From Dirofilaria immitis (taxonomy: Eukaryota > Nematoda > Chromadorea > Rhabditida > Onchocercidae), in NCBI GenBank assembly GCA_024305405.1, contig JAKNDB010000092.1, positions 3,873,501-3,937,500 of the forward strand: DNA of 64,000 bases. Direction: 5' to 3'. Shown here piece after piece: positions 13,474-28,400 of this stretch. The notes under the pieces are model-generated. The model ran no database searches, was not told where the DNA came from, and saw only the letters and a program-made list of their open reading frames with translations. Both the position numbers and the translations under genes were made by a program. How positions within the stretch are numbered: position 1 is the stretch's first letter; the number at the start of each line of letters is the position of its first letter.

Positions 13474-16400
13474 CTATATCGAATATATTGGATGAAAATA
13501 GAAATGGTTGCCATTTTCGATACGATAAAATTATTAGAGTTAGTGAAAACACGGATAACAAATTAAATCGGAATAAAATGAAATAGAATTTAATCTTTTG
13601 CCATTATTTATTGGTTATTGAAATGATTAAAAAAGGAAATAAAAAGCTAACTCGTATATTTTCTGTTGTGCTTGATCCAATAACCACTCTTTATGTGCCA
13701 TACCAGCTTCTAACTCACCAATTCTAAATAAAATACATTTAAATTAATAAATATCAATTTATAATTTAAATCACTACTATTACAAATCTTATCACAGTAT
13801 CTGATTTCATCAAATTTAATCAGCAGAATTAATCAGGGCAAAGAATCTATTATATTGTGATTAGAATATTTGTTATGATGATTGATAAATTCTTTACTCA
13901 TTGATGTATTGGTCAATGGATTCATTAGTTCTAAGAAAAGGATATGAGAAATTTTTCTACCAATTTAAACAAAACTTACTTCCATTTAGCATCATTCCAA
14001 TACTGCGTTACTTCACCTAATCGCCATTCTACCTTACTCTTTTCATCTCTTAAGATATTCTCTGTTTGCTTCATTTCATTTTTCATCTCATCGAATTTGG
14101 ACCAATCGACGCCACCACTTTCGATATTCTAAAAAATTTGGTTCAATTTTAAAAGAAGAAAAGGTTTGAGATAAAAATTTTTAATTTTGAATAGAAAAAT
14201 TAAATGATTTTCAGAAATCATGATGTTCATTTAAATTTAGGCAAGAACTAAATATTAGCCATCATATTTACTTACAAGTTGATTAAATAAAGTAGATGAT
14301 TACTTACTCTTCTTCGTTCTTCTTCCAGTTCATTCTGCAACCGGGTATTTTCATCCTGTAACCAGGAACATTGGCCATGTAGATTTTCCAATTCATGATT
14401 TTGGTTTGCGACACGTTCCTTAGCAAGCCATACTTCTTCACCCATTTTATGCTGTTCATCTTCGAGATATTTTATCTTTTCATGTGATTCATACAACTCA
14501 TTTTCCACTCGCTTAACCTGAAATAGCTATCAGTAATTTAAAAAAGCATAGTAATCAGATAAAAAATATAAACATGAATATCATAACATCAAAAAAGCTA
14601 CAGCAAAATTTAAACAAATGATTTTTCATGTGATTCCAATATTTAAAAGTTTATGAGAACACTTCATGGCATCCGTATATTTTAATTTGTCATATTATTT
14701 ATAATTTCGTTTCTTCCATCATATAACGATAAGTAATAGAGCTTTATTAGTTTGTTTCCACTTATTTCAAAATATAATTGATAATTAAAATGTAACAGAT
14801 GAAACTGCACTATTACTCAATGGATAAAATCAGTATTTAATATTAATTGCAATGTTTAATTTAGGCCATTGAAAAAAATAACAAAATCTTTTTCCCGTAA
14901 ATCTGAAATGGATTTCAAACTTACTTTTTCTTCCAACTCATACTTTTTACGATTCAAAGTAATCAGCTCTGAGGATAATTCATTATATTCTTCCGACATC
15001 ATTCCGGTATCATATCCATGAAATCCTTAAATCAAAAATTCCGTAACTTCTAATAATTCTGAAATAATGAATTATATCTTAATATTTCAATTATAGTCAA
15101 GAAAAGCATTTAGATATCAAAGGAATTACAAAGTGATCATCTTAAGTCATCACAATATGAATTCAAAAGATCTGAACATCTTATTATCGAGTTGCAAATT
15201 AATACGATTAACTCAAAAATCAATTTTTTAATTGAAATAAATACAAATCTTCTAAAAGATTTTTTTGAAAAATTTCAAGGGAATGTTTAGTGGAAAAAAT
15301 TATGCCAAGTTGTTTTTCCTTTTGTAAAAATCGATTTGATTGATTCCAAAATCATACATTTTCGATTTCAATATTGTTTGGATAATTTTTAAAAGAAAAA
15401 TTTAGCAATAAAAAAGAAGGCTGAATATAAATTCGAACATATCAAATTGTTTTTAATAATTTTTATAAAGTAATACCTCTACGTATTTTCAAACTTTCGC
15501 ATATACGAAAATATAAATAATAATGACAAAATTTTGAATTCCCATGCGCTTATGCAAATTTAATCTTCATATTCATGATGAACTATTAGTTAAAAAGTAT
15601 GGCACACAATTTTGAAGTGAATCGCTTTTTGAAATAATACTTAGTCTCAAATTACGAAATCGAAATTTTATCAAATTAAAAAATTGAAATAAAAAAAATA
15701 GCATACTTATGGCAGCGTTTGTCGGCGATAAGACAGGTTGTTCAGCCACCAATGTTTGCGATTGTTCCTGAAATCTTTTCTTTACAAAATATTTTTACTT
15801 TTACGTGCATTATTACGAAATACTTGAAATTATTAGTAATGTGAAAAGGAATTCAAAACAGTCTGCCCATACAGATTTCTCAATACATCTGAAAGTAGGT
15901 TTAATAGTATGCTACATTGTAGCAAAGCATCGAAATATGTCTTTTTATTTCTCTTCTTTAACCTAAAATAGTTATCAGAGAAATTACACAATGATAAGCT
16001 GTTCAGATTATCGGCATCATTTCCATGCATTTTTTCAATTAAATTACTTCCTACTTCCTACTTTTTACCTTTTTCAATCGTTGCAATTCCTCATTTTGAA
16101 ATTGAACATATTCCTCCATATGCAAAAGCTTCTCCCGTAATCCCTCAAAATTCTGAAATTTAATTACAATTATAGAATGATTAATGGAAGGAGATGAAGG
16201 CGCCTCAAATAATAATGACATCATTGTTCATTGTAAGGAAACTTTACAATATGGAGAAAATCAATAACATCGTTTAAACAAATAGAATAGTATATTCAAA
16301 ACTTGATTACCTGATCTGGTAATGTTTCTTTCTCATATTGCACATTGATAGCTTCTGATTCCAACTTGGCTATTCTGATGAGAAGAAAGATATAGGAAGT

Positions 16401-19400
16401 GAAGGCATCAAAAAAATCTCATAAGCAGCACTATACGCATTTCTTTGCAGAGGAAGCATTGAAATTCACTTTTTCAAAAGTTTAAGGAAAAGAAATTCAC
16501 GAAATTTAGGCATTTCAGAATTTTTAGATATATCATCATTATAAATAAATCAAGAATCACTTATTATGGAGTTGAGAAATTTTTTCGTTTTTCTCATCTA
16601 ATTCACTGGTTAATTTAGCCACTTCCATCTTATTTGATTTCGCTTCCTCCCGGATATCGTTTAGTTCTGCCTCGAGATTGCTCAGACTAAAATTTATTGA
16701 AGTGATAAAATCATAGAGAGAATCTTTAGCGGTCACAGATAAGATCTGCAAGTAATGAAATCAAATCAAAAAATGAATTAGTTATTATTTATAATGATAT
16801 GATTTCATCATATTTTCATAATCGTTTACTAATCGATAGTTTGAGCTCTCTTAATGACTCATAGGGTCATTTGTTCCGGTTATGAATGATCTCAGAAACG
16901 AACATATATACCTAATATTGGCATCAGTAAGCCATTGTCTATGCTCTCCAAGATTCCACTCCTTTTCGCTCGTTATCCTATTCAAATCATCAATTATCCT
17001 ATTCTTTTCACTGATCACATCCCTCAGATCTCTGATCACATTATGCAAATTTCTGTAATATATCAATCATCGTTATCACGATGATTTGAAATTACTATAT
17101 ATATGAATATATATTTATTAATTGATATGTATTTGGAATCAATTTCTGCAATATTTTAATCATTGTTATCAAACTACAAATGAAACTCATCCTAAATGAT
17201 TTCAAATATATATCAAACCAATAAATATTTAAAACATTTATTCAACAGACAAAAATGATCACTTCGTCTTTTCGTCCCGAAAACAAACAAATCTTTCCAT
17301 TCGTAACTTATTTTTTCCTAAGCATTTCGAAAAAGAGCCAAATATTAAAAAAAAAAAGAGAAACTTACGTAATTTCTTGCGCCTTCTCAGCTATTTCAGT
17401 AGTGACCTGTTGCAACTGATCTTCCTTCTCACATAGCCGAACCATCAACTCTGTCGCATTTTGCTCCTGCAGATTTTTCGATTTAAAATGAAACCATAAT
17501 CACTTTAATGCTATCGATTATCAGTTAAGATGTATTTCGAGATGCAATTTTATTTAATTATATGGACTATATACAAAATGAATATTTCAATTCGACTCAT
17601 TTTTTCCAGAAATAAGATTCAATTAGAAAATAAGCCTAGCGTGATTTCTCAGCATTATCATAATAATAATAATAATAATAATACTTTCGTATATCAATTA
17701 TGGTCGAAGTCAAAAGCATAAATTTATTATATTTGACACAACATATAAGGATTTATTGTATATTAAAGTAATATACAAAATATTATTATTCGTAATTTTT
17801 TATTGAAATCCAAATATAATTGAGCATTTATTTATAAAGAAAATATAGATTTTGTTAAATAAAAAATTTGGATATCCTCAGAAAATAAGCTTAATATTTC
17901 TTTTGAAATAAGAAATTAATATAAAGTTAATTATTTGATCATTTAATGAGATGAGCACTACGATAATATGATATACTACTATATATTAGAATTATTAAAC
18001 CCTTAAATTTTATTACCTCAACAGTGGCTTCTAATCCAAGAGGTGAAAGAGAATGGCATCGCTGTTTCAAGTTGACAACTTGTTGCTCTAAAGCATTACG
18101 TTCTACTGCAATTGCATTCTTCTCATTAATAATTGTGTTAATAGTCTCTTCTTTCTTATCAAGCAATGCCGACATCTCTTTGTTCCTGAAATAGCTATGC
18201 TCGATTTTATATTTTCTATTATATTTCTAACGACTATAGTAATTATCGATATAGAACGAAATAAAAAATCATAGAAACATATTAAAAACACCTATGTAAG
18301 GTTAGGAAAATTACAGAGCATTAGGAATTGGAATAGAATATGCATTACGGATTATATGTGACATAATTCAATTCATTTATCTGTGATGATCAGAATAACT
18401 TTCGATTATTTGAGCAATTCCTTTCCATCATTTATAAAGTTATCAATGCAGAAAAATAAAACAAACTTAACAGGCAGTTTAGGCTTCTATCGATAATCAG
18501 AAGACTTCGTTATCTTTTCGATATATGAAAAATTAAAGTTAGATTTTTTCGGGAAAAAAACTTCATAATAGGAACTAAATACTATTTGTAACTGTTGGTA
18601 TTTACTTCTTATCTATTCATTTACTAAATAGATTTTGTGGTACAACTTTGTATATGATTCGAATCATTTGATATTTCTTAATCAACAAAGAAGTATCATC
18701 TTACGTGTATTCGATATTCTCAGAAATATATTTTGCTTGCTTTGAAATCGGTATATTCAGCAAAATGACATCCGGAAATAACGAATAATAATAAGTTCAC
18801 TATATTTTATTCTACGCATACTGCCCTAATTTTTGCTTTTGTTATTAAATTCATGCAATGAAGTAGAAATATGGAAATTTAAAAATAGGAAATAAATGCG
18901 TAAAGATACGAAACAGAAATTAAACGCGTGAAGATACAGGACAGAAATTAAATACGTGAAGATAAATACGTGAAGATATAGAACGTAAAAGACAGAGGAA
19001 AGTAAGGTTTAAAGGTTAGTGTTTGGAAACATTCATTTATTACTTCTCTTTTATTGAAAACTGCGAATCATAGATCAATCAGTGTCACGTGATTAAAAAA
19101 TTCCTTTCGATGTGTTCTAAATGACATCATTACTTACCATTTCGTTATTGTTTGTTATCAGGATGAAATCATTTTAATCTTTATATCATTTATTTGTAAA
19201 CATTTTGCTGCTAACATATGCAATTATAACTGACAAACAACAGCTTCCTCAATCGCAGAGGCAAACTTTGAATTGTGTGATTCATTTTCGGGCAAAAATT
19301 TATCTCATAGTATGAATGCATTTTTCTCGAAATATGAAAAAATATAGTCTGAATTCATTAGACTGCAAAACTTTGGTATTAGTAATAATTCGAAGAATAC

Positions 19401-22400
19401 TGGATGACGAATACTATTGTATAAAAAAAATAATTGAGATGTTTTTGTAGCGAAATATGAATATAAGCTTACTCTAATTTATTACATTCAGAAATCCAAA
19501 ATAAAGGGGTGGATGAGAAATTAATATAATTATTGCTTTATTCATTAGTCTATTACATTAATTTAAATAATAAGTTTGCTGATGTTATAGATACATTTTT
19601 GAATTCATTTTGCTAGAAATAGTTTATGCAACAATAATATTGAACCGTTGAATGTCATTTTAGATTCAAATGATAAGAATTCCAGTCCAAATTTTGTAAT
19701 TAATAGTATGTAATTCTAAAAAAGATTCAATTATAGTTAAATAATGTCGAAGGAATTTGTTTTTTTTTGACTAAATTAATCGCAATTGCATCACTTTCGA
19801 AACAAATACACTCTGACTGCTTTTTTCTTTAAAAATCATTTCGGTTTAAAAATTACACAGAAAGAAGTGCCGCGTCTTAGAATTTGCAGCAAAAAACAAG
19901 TGACAGTAAAACTATCATCAACCATAAATCGCAGTTAATCAATTTTTAAGACAAAAATTAAAAATAAAATAAGATACCATTTTTTATCAATTATCAATGC
20001 TTAAAACTATTAGAAGCAATTCAACGATTTAGTATTACGCTACGTCTCGAATCAAATGAATGGTTAAATGAAATGATAAAAATACAGGATTTTTGACTGT
20101 GAAAACAATATTCAAATAAAACAAAAAGAATTCAGAATAATTCTAAAATAAATAAAATTAAAAATCTTTGCACATCGCATTTTAAATTAGCAATGAAACA
20201 CTTTATGGAAGGAAGAAAATTATAAAAAAATACTGCATTTATGAAAAAACTTTTTCTTAATATAAAAAAATCGTAATTTAATTTAATTCGCTGTTCCCGA
20301 AATGCTGCAGTTGTAAACATTTCGATTAGTGTGTTTCACTTGCACCGTATCTCACATTTACAACAGTTCGGCTGTGAGTTAGCTATCTCAGCAATACAAA
20401 TATAATAGACTGCAATAGTTCGGCAAGGAATACATAATATTTAAGATGGCAAAAATAATATGTGATATCAATAAGCTAATCATTTTTAGTTACTGTAGTA
20501 ATAGGAATTTCTGTAGCACTAAATGGTAGTAAATTACAGTATACATTAATTGAACAAGTAGCCATACTAATCGTTATTTTTTGTAAAAAAAAAAAAACTA
20601 TTTTTATTCATTTAAGGAATGAAGAAATGCAAGCGAAAAAACAATTTATTAAAAGGATGAGACAATAATCCGATGTAGCGTAATATGTTGGTACGATGAT
20701 TCTCTCGAGCAGTTTTTTATAATAATGCATCCAGAAATGAGAAAAAATTTATGATTTTAGGATTTATAGTCAAGTCAAATCATAATTTTGATCGATCTCT
20801 AGTAAAAGCTTTGCTTTGAAGATAGGACCTAAAGGTTCATACAAAACAATGTTATTGATTCAATTTAATAAAATCATATTCGATGATAATAACTACCATC
20901 GACATCCATAAGCTCACTTTTGATGGCTCGGTCAAATTAAGATAAATATAACCTAAATTTTTTCGAATTTCCATTCGGATTTTATTTCTAAAAATTTGTT
21001 ATTTGTTAATATTGTTAGAGCACTTTTATTTGGCTGAAAAAGACAGATAGCAGTTAGAAAAGAAGAAGAACGATTGCTGTATCAAGATGTATTTTAGAAG
21101 TAAATTTGAAATGGACAGTAAAATCAGGCACGAATCACGACCAATAAGTCGGTGATATACTCCGCAAAATGTACTTTTTATACTAAATTTCTCTAATGAA
21201 GTTCAAAATAAATAAATTTGTTTGAATAAGTCTCATTTGAAATCATAAATTAAATAAAGGCATAACATTTTTGAATAATTATATTTTTTGCTTACCATAT
21301 TTAAAACAAAAACTGTAGAGAATAATGAAAGGCAGCATTACCTGATGATGAGTTCCTTCAAGTTTCTTTCCAATTCAGATTTCAATCTTATTAAATTCTT
21401 AACTTCAGTTTTTTCTCATTCAATTGTTGCTGTATTTCATCAACTCCTTCTTGAGAGCTGCTACAGAAGAAATGAAAATTATATTATTATCTAATCCGAA
21501 AGCAACATCTCCATTTTTTCTGTCTATTCTTTAATGAGTAGTGATGGATTTCTTAAATTAGACTTAATTCTTATCAATTCTTAAAATGCAACTTCTAATT
21601 TAAATTAATGATTGAATTAGAGATTTAATAAATAGCATTCTAAATGATTATTGCAGACATCTTCGAGAATTTGTTGTTAACGGAAAGTTATGTCGACAAA
21701 AGCAATGTGTTTCATAGATTATCTAATTTAATTTCCCTTACTTTAATTGATCTTTTCTTTTTGATTTCAAGTTTTCTTTTGCTTTATGTTATTATAAAAT
21801 TTCATTCTGTTATAATATAAAATTCATTAATTTTCACTTTCTTACTTCTTATGGTTTTCAAGGAAACACCTTATCAATGCAAAGTTTACATAATGATATT
21901 TTATATAAAATAAAATTTCATTTTCAAAATAAGTCAGTTTTTAAGTGTTCATACAATACAGTTAGTACTTGAAATTTCGTTAAAATTAGTGAAAAAATTG
22001 TGATTCAATCACTTTTCATCAATTCTCAATATCAGTTATCATTCAATATTTCTTCTCAATAAAAATCTTAGAGATTCAAAACATACATAGATTTTTTCGA
22101 ACAAGAAATTTCTTCGTCCGCTTCTTCAATTCTTGCAAAAACTGTTCTTCTGCAAAAATACAACGCATATGCAGTTAATCAAAAAATATATAAATGATAA
22201 TAAAATAATTAACCAAATGATCATTAAACTTAATGCAATCAATGCTTATATATATCCCATGATTAATGAAATTTGAATATATATTAAGGAATATTTTTTC
22301 AATTAAGAGATGTGTATGTTTTCGAAAAATATTTTGCAAATAACGAAGTAAAAAGCAATAAATATTTATTGTACTTTTACTGTAACTGCCAAAAAAATAT

Positions 22401-25400
22401 AAACAAAAAAAAATGAGATTGTTAGAACTGGAAGTATTTTTGCTGGAACATTTGTAAAGGAAGTTATATATTAATAAAAAAAAATTATCATTACATTTTG
22501 GTAACTTCTAATGAATGCTCCAAGATGCTTTCTGAAATTTGCTTCTCTAATTCAACGATTCTGAAAGTAAATCGAACTTTTCTTATAATCATTTAATACT
22601 TCAAATTCCTCATAACTCTTTTGAATTCCCAAATTCTCTCGACCATATTATGTTTTATTGGAACAGAAATATTTTAAGAATTTTTCTTAAAATCTACCAG
22701 TAACTGACTAATTCATGATTTTGAAAAATTACAATTATTATTACTTGGTACGTGAGTATCACTCTTAAGTCATCTACGGCAATACAACACAAAACTTGCG
22801 CAGATATTTGTCAATTTGTATTTTTATCAAGATTCTCTCACACATTCTGTTCATAGATAATCAAAGAAACTTTAAACTTTTGTCTTCAAAGCATTTCTTT
22901 TATTGATATTGCAATATGAAGAGGAATCTAATATTACGATATTATAAAGGAAGAAATAAACCTTGATTAAATTATGACAATTTAATGACTTAATTAAGCG
23001 AGCACTTTAATTAAACGAACTTTTGATAGGCATTAGAAATCATTTCTTTCCGATCTTCTAGCAATTTTTCTGCTTTGCTGCGTTCCTCCATTAAGGTATC
23101 GATAATTTTTTGATAATTCAATTCTTTGAGTAAATTTTCCAATGAGCCACTTATCGCGCTGAGATATAATCAGAACTAATTGCTGATAATTTCAGATTTC
23201 ATTAATTCGATTTTAAGGATCAAAAAAGAAAAACTAAAAAATTAATAAGCACAACCAATTAAATTTATAGTACTTACTATATATGATAAACGGTTCTTAG
23301 GAATGCTATTAATTTTATCATTCTGATAATTATGAATGATTTTTTCTCATTGCATTAATAAGAGAGCAATGATACCTGATATCCTCGCTAACATTTTCAG
23401 ACTTGTTTAATGCTGATGCTTCATTGCATATACAACAAATATGCTAAAATAAGCCCAACAAAAATTTATATAACCATTAATTTTTTAAATGATGAACAGC
23501 AATGTGATAAAAATAAATTAAAAAGCTCATGACCTCTTCAAATTTCTTTGTTGAATCCATCAATAGATTTTGAATTTCATCCTGCAGATGTTTCACATCT
23601 TCTTTCAATTGCTTATTCCTGCAGTAAATAGGAAGAGTTTAAAAAATAAAAATAAAGTTTTCACAGATTTGATTCAACAATATCGAAAGTTATTATTATT
23701 ACTTAAGTACATAGTATTATTGTTAAAGGTCAAAATACTCACTTCCAGAATAATAGCAGCACAAATATGAAGTGTGTCACTAAATGCCAGAGAATAGGGA
23801 ATAGTGAACATCAAAAGCTAATTTCATATTAATGTAAATAATATACATCCGAAATTATTTATTCTGCCAATAGTATCATATGCCTGTCACAGTATTAGAA
23901 AGAAAGTTCCAAATCAGAAAATAGTTTAATCAAAAGTTTTTATTTGGATACTGCAATAATTAGTAATTTAAACTTTTTGAAATAAGAGAAGACAAACGTT
24001 TGTTTTAATGCCTCGTTTTCCATATGTAAATCTTCAAGACTTTTTTCTCGGCTTTTTTCATATGTTCCAATTCATCTTCCAAATTAGCTATGCTAAAATG
24101 AGGATGCAATATGCATCTATTAATTATGTTGCAAAACATATCTTATTGAAATTAAGAAAAATTGAGGAATAAAATGGAAATTGTTAAACTAAGGAAAAAC
24201 CATGAAATAATTGAAAAAATCAATATCATATAAATTTAGCAATGTATGGGAATTTTCAAAGATTCAATGAAAAATTATTTCAAAGAAATGCAAAAGATCA
24301 GAAAAGCATTCACCGATCATCGGCATTTCGGAGCCATTCACGATGCTCACCAAGTTGCCATTCGGCATCATTTTTTGTTTTATCAAATCTTTGTTTTCCG
24401 CTTTCCACTGATGCAGTTTGTTATTCAAATTTTCGATTATTTTTCTTAATTCCTTTGACAATTTGAATTAAATTAAAAATGAAATTAAAAATGCATGAAA
24501 GATCAAATATATATACAATTCAAGCATTGAAAATCGAAAAAGTTCTTTTGAATCAGTTGGTAAACTTCTATGAGTTAAGGATAGAGTAGAAATTTGATGT
24601 CGATTTCTAATATGCGACATTTATTCCAATCATAACATTGGCGACAAAAAATCAAAAATCGTGGGGTTTTCTACCAATCATAAAAACGAATTCTTAAACT
24701 TACTCGGAATTTGCAAATTCTGATGCTTTTATTTGTATTTTTGTCAGATTTTCTTGAATAGTAGCAATAAGAACATATAATTGAGTATATTTGTCACATA
24801 ACTAAAATATTATCAGTTCCCGAAGCAAAATAATTAATCGCAATTGCAATTTAGTTTCCATCTGATTTAATTTGTTTCATTCAAATTTGCCAAGAATTCC
24901 ACTTATAATTTCATGCTCAAAGGATAAAATCAGAAAATTTTAATCAAAAAAAAACAAACCTGCTTGAATTCCTCTCCCAAATTTTCTGCTCCTTCAGTTT
25001 GATTAAAAATAAGCATCGTCATTTCAGCATCATTTGAAAGATCTCTTATCACAGTTTCTGTCTTAGTTAAGATTTCTTCTAATTTCTTATTTCTGGAAAG
25101 CAAAATAAAACATCAATCACTACAAAGACGATCATTTTATAAATGAGAATGTTCATTTTAAAATTATAGAATAATGGAATTTCATAAGGAATTTTAAACT
25201 TACGGTACAATAATGCTCTAATATTTTTTAAAAATGCAATAATCATTTCGCACTGTTATACATTTATACGGAATGACTTGATCAAGTGGATATAATTAAA
25301 TGTGCTATGTAATGTTTTAATAGAAAAGAAAATAGATTCTGAGTTATATAATAGTATTTCATTGAAATTAAAATTGAGAACAAAGAAAGAAACTAAAAAG

Positions 25401-28400
25401 AAAATTTCACATCAGAATATGTAATTAAATGATTTAAAAATTTTTGTCATTAGTTATTTAAACGTGTTTTCTTACTTATGTCAAAGAAACTTGAAGAAAT
25501 AGTTATACTTCCTAATACTAAAATTGTTTCTTTTTTCTATATTTACTGTCGTATTAACTTTTTCATTTAACTCAATAATCGTTGTACAGGAAATAGAGCA
25601 AGCAATAGCTATGCAATTGAATATCATCAATTTTCATTTTTTAAAAATTGGTAATCACTTCGAATCTTAACTTCGAAGCATGTGTCATGATCTTCATTCA
25701 GTATTCCTTTCAAAATAAATGTATATCGTTTTCCTATATTTTAACAAAAGAAACTTCATGTTATTAGTTTTTCTTGAATCGTTATCGTTGTAATCGCTAT
25801 ATTACATCTTCATGTGATTTTGTCACGTGTTATACGTAAAAGGATCATGCGTACAACTTTCGAGAATGGATAGATGATGTTAAAAATGCAAAATGTCTGA
25901 TTAATTAATTCATGTTACGTAAACTACAATATTTATTTTTCATAAATTTTTTATAAAAAAGAAAAGAAAATAAACTTTTCATTGAATTCGAATGATTCAT
26001 TCTTTAAACTACTGAACATATCCACATGCTTCGCTTCCATATTCATCAATTCCTCCTCAAGTAGAGCAATTCTATAATTAAATATAATTAGTGCATTATT
26101 TTCCTATTCAATTTAAAGAATCAAATGGACTGAAAGAAAACGAAGATGAAAAGTTCAAATCACCTATAGCTTAAATTCTTTCCTAAGCGGTAAAAATAAA
26201 TGGTGAAAATAAATATTAAGGAATTTCCTGATTGAATAACAGTAAAAGCAAATTAGATTAAATTAGATTGCAAAGTTGGTATTTACTGCTAATTTTACAA
26301 TTTATAGGAACTTGGTAAATAAAGCATATTGAAATCTGATTATGTCATCCTGAAATAGCAATTTCTTCAATTAATCAGTTTTAATGTCCTAGTAATCCAG
26401 TAATTCAATTCCCTACTTCGGACTTATTAATTAGAACTGAATTATGACCAAATCAACTACATATTAGTTATTGCACCAAACGATTCTGTTAATTCTTTTT
26501 GCATTAATCTTTTTTATATTATTATTGTTATTATTATATTAAGAAAATAACAAATTAATAGATAGATATTATCACCGATGATTAGCATCTTTTAAACGTT
26601 GTCGCTCTTCACCAAGGAACCATTCAGCATCGGATCGTTCCTTGCAGATACGCACGAGATCTTCATCCTTCTGATCCAGATCTTCTCGCAGTTTTGCTAT
26701 TGTCGCTTCATGTTCCCTAATTGTTAAGTGAATTAAAACTTTGATTGGTTTAAAGATTTTAATTAATACGATATGCTTTGTTTACATTTTATTACATTAA
26801 ATTCAGTTGAATCACTATAAAACTGACGGAGTATGGAAAATAGGATATAATCAAAATACGCACATCGTATTATTCATTATTTAACTAAAAAGATATGATT
26901 ATATTTTCTGATCCACTGAAAGATCGTTCTAGCATTTCTCGAATTTCATTCTTTTGAAGAATTAATTGGAAATATGAAAATATTAAATTAATTAATTTTA
27001 TAATAGTTTTTAAGCTTAGGAATGATCATTTTGGATTTATTATCGTAATTTTATTGATTTCACTTCCATTGAAGAAAGTTCAAATTAAACAAACGCAATA
27101 TTTCAAAATGCATCTAATCAGCTGCAAAAAAATTATAAAATTTAGCTTAATTAAATTTCATTAATTAAAAACTCTTAGATTATATGGTTGATAAACAAAA
27201 ACCAACATTTTTAATACGCTATCATCATAAGATTTTGTTGGCGCATTTTCCGTTTCGAGCAGTTTTGCTTCCAATTCGAACAGTTTTTCAAATAGCTGAA
27301 AAACTTTATGAAATTTAAACAAATCCTTTCTCTTTCACATTATTTATATCAATTGTGCAGCCGATTTTTTTAATTTTTTATGATAATATATATAAACTTG
27401 TACCAGCATGTTATACAAGTGAATCAAAAGTTACCTTGCTTTTATCATCCTCTACCAGTTCCGATCCAATTAATTTTACGCCACTTTTATTAAGCTCTTC
27501 CATGGTTTCTCGATGCTTCCCCAATAACAAACTTAAAATTTGCTCTTTCTCTGTCAATTTCCTGCTAATTGATCCGCTCTACAACTTGGGCTATTTTAAT
27601 TTGAGAAATAATTGAAAATTTTATTGATTAGTTTCATTTTTCAATTTAAATCAAAAAATAGAAATTATAACTCAAAAAAGGAAATTTGCTGTGGTTATTT
27701 ATAATGATCTTTAATATTATTTGTTTCTGCTTTTTGATTTATTATCACGAATCGAATCAGTTTTGCTTCTTTATCATCATATACCTCAATAATGTATTTT
27801 CGAATAATATCCCTTCTAACAATTATTTATATTTTTTTCATATATTCGTCGAAATTTCACCTATTATTGGCTTCATCAAGCCATTGACGATGCTCTCCAA
27901 GTTTCCATTCTGTATCATTTCTTTGTTTCATAATTTCATTAATGTCACTATTCTTATTACTAATTTCATTGCGCAAATTCTCAATTGTAGCATTCAAGTT
28001 GCTATGAAATAAAACTATAACAGAGATAGTTAATTGATATGAAATTATTATTTTGAATTTCGAATTTCTAAAAACAATGAACGAATTTTGAATTTTGAAG
28101 CAAAAACACTTTCATTTTCCATTCATTTTTTTTCTTCTTTCATTTGAAGGAAATTAGAGTTCGATTAACTAGTTGCAATTATTAGTCGATCCGCAAAAAA
28201 GCGATGGAAATGTGTTATCACTTTTTGAGCAGATATAAAATTATTGAATCTCTTAATAAATATATATATATATATATATATATAAGATCAAAGATAATGA
28301 ATATATTGATAGCTGAACTGAAAATACAAATATAAAATAATTTTAAAACTTAATTTCTAGAATAGACTGGTATGATTTTTCAATAATTCGAAACAAAATA

